DNA of 64,000 bases, from assembly GCF_036884655.1 (NCBI RefSeq), contig NC_088345.1, forward strand, positions 26,081,501 to 26,145,500. The letters run 5' to 3'. Source of the DNA: Musa acuminata AAA Group (Eukaryota; Streptophyta; Magnoliopsida; Zingiberales; Musaceae). Shown here piece after piece: positions 54,589-64,000 of the stretch. Every line of letters begins with the position of its first letter. Position 1 is the stretch's first letter. The translations under genes were made by a program, and so were the position numbers. The notes beneath the pieces were generated by a model. It saw only the letters and a program-made list of their open reading frames with translations, had not been told where the DNA came from and did not search any database.

Positions 54589-57510
54589 TGTCACGCCCCG
54601 CTGAATTTTTTTTTTTTTCTTTTGTATTATAATTCAACAACAATTCATTCCAGGATCCGTTCACACATTTGAGGATACTGAGAAAACATTCAGGTCATTC
54701 ATATCTATAATTTTCCAATTCATAAAACCTGTGCAGTTTATAATCATAGTATAATATCACTTAATGATTCACAAAATCCAAAGCCAACTCAACTAAACCA
54801 TAACCACATCATAAATCCATAAGCGTAGCCATCTATACAATCACAAAACCAACATGCATTACATGTTTATATCATTACACAGTTTAAACTTTAACATTCC
54901 CAAAATCCCAACACAAGAGGTACTTTCCAAATATTTACAAGATACATCAATCTAGATTTGTCGTTGATACACACAAAAGAACTTATACAATATCAACTTA
55001 TTAATTACGAAAGATTTGCCCCAAAATCTTCTAGCTTTCCACTGCCTCAACCCAATTCTAGATTTTCAGAACATAACAAGCTACCCTGAAAAATTTATAT
55101 AGCAACGGGGTGAGCATAAAGAGCTCAGCAAGCGACTAACATATCCATGGCGATAGGAGAAGTTCAAGCAGGCTTAGTATCAAGATAACAAAAGCAGAAA
55201 TACAAGTGTTCATTTGAAGTCATCTCATTTGATATAAAATCACAAAGGTTTACCTCGTTCAAAAACAGGCATTAGACATAACAATAGGAGAAAGGAAATT
55301 GGAGCATATCATTGGTATAAGGAGCATATCGATGACATTTGATAATTTCAAGGCATAACAAAGACGTAAGGAGCATTTTGGATATCTATGGCATACGAAA
55401 CAGTTCGGAACATATCAATGGTGAATGAAATGCTTCAGAACGTATCAATGGCATATGGAAATATTTCGGAAGCATAAGAAGTATTTCAGAACATATCAAA
55501 GAACAAATATGAAATAGAAGCTCAAACGTCGTACTCTAGCATAGTGCATGTGAGGATTAACTCAGTGGTGGCTCCACGCCGTGATGAGTTCTCGACTCCA
55601 TCCACGGGTAGCCCTTTCCTACTCGAGCCCTCTCACCCTGCCCAAGTGCTAGGTCGGCTTTGAATTTTATATCAAACAGATAGAAGGTGAAGTGGGATCA
55701 TAACATAATATGGTCCATCCATTTCTAGATGACCACCAAGCATAAGTCTCCCACGTCTGGGAGCTCCATCCACCCACGTCTGAGTGAAGTCAATGGGGCC
55801 GGCAGAGCAATCGCGGGCTCTAAGCATAACTCCCTTTACCATTTCTGGCAAAGGTTCACAATATCCCACAAGACACCAGAGTACAAAAGGGTAGTATGAA
55901 CAATAACATTGACACATATCAGAAGCACATGCGGAACAACGAAATGTACATATGCCTTTCGAGTCAATACGATACAAACAGAATCTTTCACAAATGTATT
56001 CAGATTTAAAAGGAAACAAAAGCAGGAGTATACAAGGATTTCAAGAAATCACATAAGGCTCAATTGAAATAAGAAAGTTAGATGAATTCAATCTCCAAAG
56101 AAATGAAACTGGAAGAGGCACATATCGAAAGCAAATGCGGAACAATGGGATGCATGTGCCGAATCATTACGCTGAAAACATGAACTTTAGATGATAGCTA
56201 CAGACAAATAAATAAAGGACAAAAGTATACAGGAATTTAAGGTAATAATGTAAAGCTTAACTGAAGAGTGTTTGCCGAAATCGATTTCCAAAGAGAAGAA
56301 ACAAGGAGAGCCGAAATCGACCAAAGCTCGATTCTGGCAGAATTTGATAGGGACATTGTATGAACTATTTCGATAACCAATTATGCTCCAATTTATGCAA
56401 AATATGTGTCATTAGAAAGCTTTATCAATCTAATTTTAGGCAAATTAAGTTTGACAAGAATTGGAATTTACAACAGGGAGTTACAGATAATTTCGTAGCC
56501 AAAGGTCTGAAAATATTTGCTCTATTTTACTGAATTCATTGGGTCGATGAAAGCAGATGTTTTAGTTAGCAATTATTATCCGAAAATTTCAAACAAGGTA
56601 TATAAAGAAAGCATTTTGAGTCTAGCTTCGAATAAATTATACTTTGTATGAATCTGAGTTCACAGCAGAAAGTTATAAGTAGTTAAGCAACAAGAGGTCA
56701 GAAATTTCAGTCTCTATTTTGTAGAATCTGTAGGGTTAATTAAAACAGATGTCTTAGTAGGCATTTAAACTCCAAATCATTCAATCTTAGTGTCAAAATA
56801 AAGATATTTGAGTCTACTTTCAAATGGAATAGGTTTTACCTAAATCAGAGTTTAGTGCTAAAAGTTAGATCGAAAACAATGTACAGAAGTCAGATTACCG
56901 AAAAATTTCAGATTCATGGCTTTGTATCAAAAGGAAAGAACGGTTTGGTACTAAGCTGAAATCTTTTGCATTATGAAGAATTAAAAGGAAAACAGAGATT
57001 AGGAATTCTGTAGGAAGAGATTAGAACACTTGCCTTAAGCAAATTTGATTCCCAAATGGGGGGAGTTGATGCAAAACCTCAATCAAAGCTTCTTCTTCGA
57101 TTCCTCTTCTTCTTCTTCTTCTTCCCTTCTCTTCTCTTCTTAAACTCACGTTGGCTGCAGTATCTGAAGGTTACATTTAGTTTCTCCTTTAATCTCTTAT
57201 TTAATTTCTTTTGGTTAACACAAGGGTTGCAAAGTTGCAAGGTGGCAAGCATGCATGAAAAATGCTAGGTGTCATCCTTAGAGCAAATTTAGGTGGCACC
57301 ATTAGGTTAGCTAGTGACACATGTCCACTAATTTTTTTTTTTTTTTAAACTTAAATCTGAATCTTAAATAAATTATATCAAACTTCTAATATTTACTCTT
57401 AGGTCCCTAGACATAAATATTTAATCATTTAATATAAAATAATTATTAAATAATCCTTATTTTTTACAAACAAACCTTTTACTAAATTTTCAAAAATGGG
57501 AGATGTTACA
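54589..57510 (-). mobile_element. 5' LTR of D (high-coordinate copy)
   Basis: 2,922 bp, TGTCACGCCCCGCTG...GATGTTACA. Nearly identical to the other copy except for its first ~60 bp and a T-run length difference. Confidence 0.9.
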
Positions 57511-59000
57511 ATCAGGATCCAATCAATGCCTTAGTGTAACCTCAAGGGACTCGACCAATCACACTAAGCCCAAAAGGTATGCAACTCTTGTCGATCACAA
57601 CTCCTTGTGATTTTCGTCATATTCAGCCTTCGAATCACCATGGTCTCGAGGGACTCGACTAACCATGATGTTCGGTTAAGTCAACACCATCGTTACAAGA
57701 TGAGTCTAATTCGATGATATACCGTCGAGTGACTCGACCAAGCATACCATGTTCTCAGGTCACCGGTGAGATCTCTATGTCATAGGCAAGATAGTGAATC
57801 ACGATATAGGTGAACCTCGAGGGACTCGACCAACTCAACCTATACTAGGAATCAATCCCTACCTATAACGATGGAAGGCCACGTGGGTCAATCTAATTGC
57901 CTCACATTTACCGACTTAATATTATCAAGAGAGTGGTTTCTATGATTTGATCTCCTAATATGACATGTCACATATATACATATTTAATATATATCTACAT
58001 CGCATGCAAATATATATACATATCTAATATGCGTATAAGCAATCACACCAGATGATCATGGACCATAGCCTAATGTGATCAGGCCCGTGTCAGTGGGCCT
58101 AATCACTCACATTAAGATCTATGTGTGCAGCGGTGCATCTCCATGCCCTGTGATCGTCAATCTCATCCTCGCCGATTTCGTTGACATATCGACGTATCTC
58201 CATGCATCATGATCGTTCGTCTCGTGGGTCCCGCTATCGAATCCACGCTCCCGCTGCGCCTCCTCGTATGATTATAACTTAATCATAGGCATGTAGGCTC
58301 GATAATAAATGAGAAAATAATGGAGGCTCGCAGGCCGCAATAATAATAATCACAAGTACACACATCACACGGTCCATGATCATCCGTCCACACATCATAT
58401 ATCAAATGTATAAATCATCATGTAGGACTACTAGATAATAATAAAAATAATAATCAATTAAATCTTTTAATTAATTAATATTTTTTGAAATCAGGGATAT
58501 GTAGGAAATTTTTAAAATTCTGAGGGATATTTTCATAATTTGGACAAAGGACAGAAACTAGAATTTCTCAAATTCCCATGGGCAAAACTATCTTGGGCGG
58601 GCGCCAACTGTGGGTGGGCGCCGCTGTGGGCGTCGCCACCTCTACGGGCAGTTCTGCCCATGGGCAGCGCCCGCAGGTGGTGCTGCCCTATCGAGCGATG
58701 CCGCTACGGGCCTATAGACCCTGTGAGCGGTTCTGCCTGTGGGCACCGTGCCCGCAGGCGCTGCCCCTTGCGCGCGAGCGTAGTGCCCGCGCAGGTGGCC
58801 GTCGTGCTTGCGGCCCTACTTGCGGGCGCCGCTACAAGGGGCCTACCTGCACCCAGATGGCAGTGCTGCCATCTACGACGGCAACAAGGGCAGTAACAGT
58901 TGCTGCCCTTTCTCGGTTTTGTGTCAACGATTTTGACGGCAAAAGCATTTCCAAAACACAACACACGTAGTTCAAAACCAATCTATCGCACGAACAACCT
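57511..59000 (-). other. F2-C leader, rest
   Basis: It resumes the F2 leader with four spaced copies of the 18-mer (about 57540, 57645, 57724, 57816; some mutated), AT-rich ATATATAC words at 57973-58020, and a GC-rich part at 58590-58910. The GC-rich part is much shorter and very different in detail from that of F2-A. No credible ORF. Confidence 0.7.
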
Positions 59001-59014
59001 GGCTCTAATACCAC
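59001..59014 (-). promoter_or_regulatory. primer-binding site of F2-C
   Basis: The minus strand reads GTGGTATTAGAGCC next to the LTR, one transition from the initiator-Met tRNA complement. Confidence 0.8.
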
Positions 59015-60347
59015 TGTTGGGAAATCTTGGGGGCGACATCACATGCACAGCAGAAGAATAAGAAAACAAAATCTCTAATTTCCCAAAGAGATGTTCATCA
59101 TCATGCGAAGATTGGTGCACAAAAATCAGTGAAACTAAAAACTGCGTATAGAGTAGATTGTGTTACCTAGGGAGATCGTATATCCCTGAATCATTATAGA
59201 TCTCTAGGAGAGGGTGAAAGAGGTCAAGTGTCCTCCTCTCTAATGGTGATCCACATAGTAGGGCTGTGACGATACTCCTCAAAACTACAGACCTTCTCTG
59301 AGGTGGAGAGGGGGAGAAGAATAGGAGAGGCAAGCAAAAGCTCTAACCTATGAACCACTGAATCCCCCCTATTTATTGAGGTCCCATGTCAAACCCTAAT
59401 AGATCTTCCCCTATTGGATATTGGATCTGCATCCAATTACCTAAGCTTCTTAGATTAGTGGATCTCTATCCAATAATCTCTCATGGGCTTTTATTGGATC
59501 TCATTTATGGGATCCAATAATTCAGGGGCTTATTGGATATCCAATAAGATAGGGGCTCTAACGCGTATCTCATATCTGAACCTCTACTCATCACAATGCC
59601 TACCATATGTGTGTGACCCTCTAGGCCCAATATCGAGCTGGCCGTGAGTTATACCTATCATAACTCCTTCTAGCTCAGTGAATTATTATCTCCATAATTA
59701 TTCACTCGACTCATCGACTACGGACGTACTAGGCCACTACGCCATAGTCCCCAAACGATACAAGGGAATCCAATCCATTGGACCTATCTGTCCTCAGTTA
59801 CCATATACCTATAGTCCCTCATTCATCTATTATCCCAGAGATCGTATATCGGGTATAGTGCTGTTAGACCCATACGGTTTCTACTTGAGTCTCGCTCTAA
59901 TCAGATTCTCCTAGAGAACTCTTTCTCTCTCAATCCGAATGAACCTGGCCAGGGATTTGTCTGAGTAAGAACACATGAAATATTCCTCTCATGATGTCGA
60001 GAGTGGATAATCCTCTATTGATATACAATAGCCCTCGTAAGGTCGACTACCACTCCCAATGATCGGTTGTACTAGATCTGGGACATCCAAACCTTTAAGT
60101 CTGGTATCAAAGAATGAAGCACTCATACAGGACATCCTTGGTATCTCAAGTCTAAGGACCAGATACACCACTAGGACTACATAATCACTATGTGACAATA
60201 AGGCATCATCAACCATCCAGCATTCCGTAAGCGAATCAATCAATGAACTTATTCTCCAATGAGCACCTGTACTGTATCCCTAGTGTCCCCACAAGAGCAG
60301 CTATGAGACCAGCTATATCCATCATATGGACGGATATACAACATACT
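59015..60347 (-). mobile_element. right (5') LTR of F2-C, interrupted by G3
   Basis: It starts TGTTGGGAAATC and matches the left LTR, including the ~110-bp stretch that F2-A lacks. It is cut at 60347 where the G3 terminus TGTCAAGCCCC begins. About 250 bp of LTR should follow beyond the window. Confidence 0.88.
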
Positions 60348-62937
60348 TGTCAAGCCCCTCAAAATATCGACAATATTTAAAATTTTCATCGCAACTAATC
60401 CAGGATCCAAACACACATTTGAGGTCACTAAGAAAACATTTAGATCAAAATTTAACCTCTATAGTCTACAAATTCATAACCCTGTGCAGTTCATAAACAT
60501 ATCACACATCACTCGATAATTCAAACAAACTGAACTCAACTCATCAAAATAATAACCACAACGTAATTTCACAAGTGGGGAAGTCTATGCAGTCACCAAA
60601 CCAACGATTACCATAAGTTCATATCATTACATGAATTTAACTTAACATTCCAAAATCCTAAACATGAGGGATCCTTTAACTTACACAAAATCCACAGGTT
60701 TAGATTCATCGTCACCATTTCATTAGATGTAGAGTGGCTTATACAACAAATACATATATGCTAACAAAGATCTACCCAAAATCTTCTAACTTTCCACTAC
60801 CTCAGCCCAATCTTAACATTTAAGCAAGCGATACGCTATCCTGAAAAATTTATCAACAAACGGAGTGAGCATATAAAGCTCAGCAAGTGACTAACATATC
60901 CATATCAAAATAAGAAAATTTCCAAAGAGATAAAGTTTCAGAATACGAGGCAGAATATACGAATTCGTGGACATAATATCATTAGGTGCAGAATCACAAT
61001 TGTCCTTTCAATCATACATATTTGGTTCATAACATATGGGGCATAGAGTAATTGGAGCATATCAGAAATGAATGAAACGTTTTGGAGCATACAATAACAA
61101 ATGAAACATATCGGAGCTTATCAATGGCATATGAAATGTTCCGGAGCATATCAATGGCGTATGGAACATTTCGAAGCATATCCACAATGAATGAAACATT
61201 TCGGAGCTTATCAATATCACATACCAAATGGAAGCTCAAACGTCGTCTTTGACGTTACATTCATAACATTCTTATACAAAGCATGTACAAAAACACATAA
61301 CCAAAGCTCTAGATATCATATCAAACATACAGAAGGTATAGTGGGATCTCAAACAGAATGTGATTCATCCATTTCTGAATGACCACCAGACAAAAGTCTC
61401 CCACGTCTGGGAGCTCCATCCACCCACGTCTAGGTGAAGCCACAGGGGGCCGGCAGAGCATCGCAGGCTTTATGCACATACCCTTTACCATTTCTGGCAA
61501 AGGTCCACATAATACCCTTTACCATTTCTGGCAAAGGTCCAGACAATCCCACAAACATCAGAGTATAAGAGGACAATTTTATCAATAAGTAGCATATATC
61601 GGAAGCACACGCGGACCAACAAAACGTACATGTGCCTTTTCGAGACAATACGATGCAAGGAACAAATCTCTCACAAAATATATTTAGATTTGGAATGAAA
61701 TGAAAGCAAGAGTATACAGGGATTCCAAGCAATTATATTTAGCTCAATTCAAATAAGAAGGTGAAATGAATTCAATATCCAAAGGAATGGAACAGAATAC
61801 GCGAAATCGACAAAAGCTCGATTTCTGACAGAATTCAAGTGGCACATCGAACAAATACTTCAGAATATCAATTATGCTCCAATACCCATAAGAAAACTAC
61901 TGTTGAAATATATGTCAATCTGTTTTCTGATGAAATAAGTTTCATACGAATCAAGGTTTCCAACAAGGAGTTACCATGGATTTAGTGACCAAAGGTCAAA
62001 GACTGAATCACTGTTTTGCAGAATTTATAGGGCGGAATCAACAGATAGCAGAATAGGCCTTTGAATTCCAAATTTTTCAACCTATATATCAAAAGAAATA
62101 TTTTCAAGTCTAGTTTCAAATAAAATCAGTTTGGTGTAAATCAGAATTTCCAACAGGGAGTTATAGGCATTTTAGTATCGAAAGGTCAGAAATCTTAATC
62201 CCTGTTTTGCAGCATCCATAGGCTCATTTGAAACAGACGTTTGGGTAAGTATTCGGCGTTCAAAATCTTCAAAATTTGTGTCAAAAGAAAGATATAAGAG
62301 TCTAATTTCAAACAAACTAGGTCCTGCTCAAATCTGCATTTCGTACTAAAAATTATAGCCGGAACCGTATATAGGGGTTAGTTTACCAAAAAATTTCAGA
62401 ATCCATGGTTCTATGTCCAAGGAGAGACATATCAGTTTCTAAATAGAAATCCTTCAGTTTATTTTGAATCAACATAAAAACAGAGACTAATTTTCTGTAG
62501 GATGGGGTTAGAACACTTGCCTTTGAGAATTTTGACCCCCAATTGAGATGATTGAGTAAGAAACCTCAAAGCCCCAATTTTTCTTCTTCTTCTTCCCCCT
62601 TTCTTTTCTCTTCTTCTTTCTTTCTCTTCTGTTCTTCCACACCGCAGCTGCCTTCTCTAGTTCCTTAAGAACGAAGGCAGAGAGGCTTAAGTGGTGGGAT
62701 TTGTTATTTTGTGCATTTTGTAGTTTAGTCCTTGTTTTTATTATATTCACGATTAGGTCCTCAGGGTTTACATATAGGTCCTCAGATTCTTTCTTTTTTT
62801 TTTTTTTTGAACAGATCTCCCAAATCTTAAAAATAAGTTACCTTTGATTCATACTCTATTTCTTTTGTCAATTTAAAATAGATGCTTACATTATCACCAG
62901 AAATTTATACGAAAATTCGGAAATGAGGGTTGTTACA
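60348..62937 (-). mobile_element. 3' LTR of G3
   Basis: 2,590 bp, TGTCAAGCCCC...GGGTTGTTACA (minus strand TGTAACAACCC...GGGGCTTGACA). It has a ~32-bp tandem duplication with core CCATTTCTGGCAAAGGTCC at 61487-61545 and the ~36-bp repeat array at 61048-61215. Confidence 0.9.
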
Positions 62938-62950
62938 CCTCCCCCCCTTA
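62938..62950 (-). promoter_or_regulatory. polypurine tract of G3
   Basis: The plus strand CCTCCCCCCCTT adjoins the LTR. The minus strand is a purine run ending GGGGAGG. Confidence 0.8.
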
Positions 62951-62960
62951 AAAGAAAAAT

Positions 62961-64000
62961 TTAGTCGTCTAAATTTATCGTACCTCTATCGACGAAAAGA
63001 TGGGGGTACACCTTTTTCATTTCCTCCTCTAGCTCCCAAGTTGTTTCCTCTCCAGAATGATGTCTCCAAATTACTTGAACTAGTGGGATGACCCGATTCC
63101 TTAGGATTTTTTTTTTCTTATCAACAATCTGAATAGGCTCTTCCACATAAGATAAATCTCTATCGATCTCCATCAGCTCATACTCAATGATGTGAGAATG
63201 GTCATATATATACTTCCTAATCATCGAGACATGAAATATATCATGGACATGGCTCAATGCTGGTGGCAAGGCAATCCTGTAAGCGAAAGAACCAACCCTC
63301 TCAAGAACCTCAAAAGGTCCAATAAATCTTGGGCTTAACTTTCCTTTCTTCCCAAACCTTATAATGCCTTTGGAAGGGGAGACTTTTAAGAATACAAAAT
63401 CTCCGATTTCAAACTCAATATCTCGTCTCCTATTGTCGGCAAAACTCTTTTGACGACTCTGAGCAGTTTTTAACCTTTTCCATATAACTTGAATTATCTC
63501 GGTAGTTTCTTGTACTTTGTCCGGTGCTAACAGCTTTCTGTCACCAACTTCCTCCTAACATATAAGTGTTATGCACTTTCGCCCATATAAAGCTTCATAA
63601 GGAGCCATCTGAATACTTGAATGATAACTTTTATTATAAGTGAACTCAACAAGTGAAATATCCTTATCCCATTCACCTTTCCAATCCATAACATAGGCTC
63701 TAAGCAAATCCTCAAGTGTTTGAATTGTTCTTTCTGACTGACCATCAGTCTAAGGATGATATGCAGTACTAAACTTGACTTTAGTGCCCATAGATTCCTG
63801 TAATCTTCTCCAGAATCTAGAGAGAAATCTGGAGTCTCTATCAGAGATGATCTCCTTTGGAATACCATGAAGTCTTACTATTTCATTAACATATAAATCT
63901 GCAAGTCTATCAAGCGAATAAGTCATATTAATCGGTAGGAAGTGTGCAGATTTTGTTAACCTATCAATGATAACCCAAATAGCATTATGCTTTCTAGAGG
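62961..64000 (-). pseudogene. G3 integrase C-terminal half and chromodomain
   Basis: Minus strand. The segment covers the end of the integrase core through PPALSHVHDIFHVSM and a chromodomain (VIPLVQVIWRHHSG, TTWELEEEMKKVYPHLF) ending at 62961. Two nonsense codons are seen: 63750-63752 in the HPQTDGQ motif (CAG to TAG) and 63555-63557 (TGG to TAG). At the position where G1 has TAA (46942) this copy has CAA. The polypeptide continues beyond the window. Confidence 0.87.

Larger units (their letters stand above)
50779..57510 (-). mobile_element. D, non-autonomous chromovirus derivative
   Basis: Two long LTRs (50779-53730 and 54589-57510) surround only 858 bp of internal sequence: the primer-binding site, leader, then directly the end of integrase and the chromodomain. 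Everything between gag and late integrase is missing. The LTRs differ at roughly 15 positions in 2.9 kb by eye, so it inserted recently although it codes for no enzyme. It must have been mobilised in trans by a related Tekay element. Confidence 0.9.
13586..60347 (-). mobile_element. F2 (Angela-like copia) element C, host of most insertions
   Basis: Its own sequence is split into seven visible parts: LTR start 13586-13698, LTR rest and pol 31592-35893, gag 3' part 38060-38378, gag 5' part 50080-50612, leader 50613-50778 and 57516-59000, and right LTR 59015-60347. Each break coincides with an LTR terminus or direct repeat of an inserted element. It reads on the minus strand. It inserted into the 3' LTR of P. 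Its right end lies outside the window, so its own TSD cannot be confirmed (the candidate left copy is AAAAG, 13581-13585). Confidence 0.85.
60348..64000 (-). mobile_element. G3, Tekay-like chromovirus, minus strand, runs off the window
   Basis: A complete LTR, the polypurine tract, chromodomain and integrase C-terminal half are visible. It inserted in the F2-C LTR (candidate left TSD ATACT, 60343-60347). It is closely related to G1. Confidence 0.9.

Overview
This window is plant nuclear DNA made almost entirely of nested LTR retrotransposons. I see no host gene, tRNA gene, rRNA gene or CRISPR array. The evidence is plant Ty1/copia and Ty3/gypsy polyproteins, primer-binding sites complementary to initiator-Met tRNA, long LTRs with TATAAATA boxes, and 5-bp target-site duplications (TSDs). 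The mix of Sirevirus (Maximus/SIRE), Angela-like copia and Tekay-like chromovirus families fits a large-genome angiosperm, tentatively a monocot. The species cannot be fixed from this sequence.

Three families explain nearly everything. F1 is a Sirevirus: LTR TGTTGAATCTC...CCTAACA, gag with two zinc knuckles, pol, and in one copy a third ORF. F2 is an Angela-like copia, here always on the minus strand inside the main nest; on the plus strand its LTR starts TGTTGGGAAATC and ends GACTAGCA. F3 is a Tekay-like Ty3/gypsy chromovirus with LTRs of about 2.6-2.9 kb and a C-terminal chromodomain.

Nest reconstructed from LTR ends and TSDs. A decayed plus-strand F1 element P (5' LTR remnant and gag at 3007-4189, post-pol region at 4190-5317 and 11108-12545, 3' LTR from 12546) is interrupted by a minus-strand F1 block (5318-11107, TSD GAAAC). 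Its 3' LTR is interrupted at 13586 by the long minus-strand F2 element C, whose visible parts run to 60347. C in turn received F2-A in its left LTR (13699-31591, TSD AAATC), an unclassified insert X (35894-38050), the chromovirus G1 in gag (38379-50074, TSD CCTTA), a deletion-derivative chromovirus D in its leader (50779-57510, TSD ATCAG), and chromovirus G3 in its right LTR (60348 to beyond the window). F2-A received the complete F1 element N in its RT (15941-25382, TSD GCGAT). G1 received a solo F1 LTR in its RT (42464-44880, TSD ATACC). The deepest stacks are four levels: P>C>A>N and P>C>G1>solo LTR. Positions 1-3006 hold further F1 and F2 remnants.

Element N is the youngest full-length copy: its LTRs differ by roughly ten substitutions and its gag, pol and third ORF are all open. 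Gag and pol lie in one frame separated by a single UAG. The older copy M has a UAA at the equivalent place, and the protease active site lies just after the stop with no AUG between, which points to programmed stop-codon readthrough. Downstream, N carries a 348-codon ORF resembling the plant-specific transposon-associated (PF20167-like) domain, preceded by the same GGCGGTG-CACCGCC palindromes that fill the F1 LTRs.
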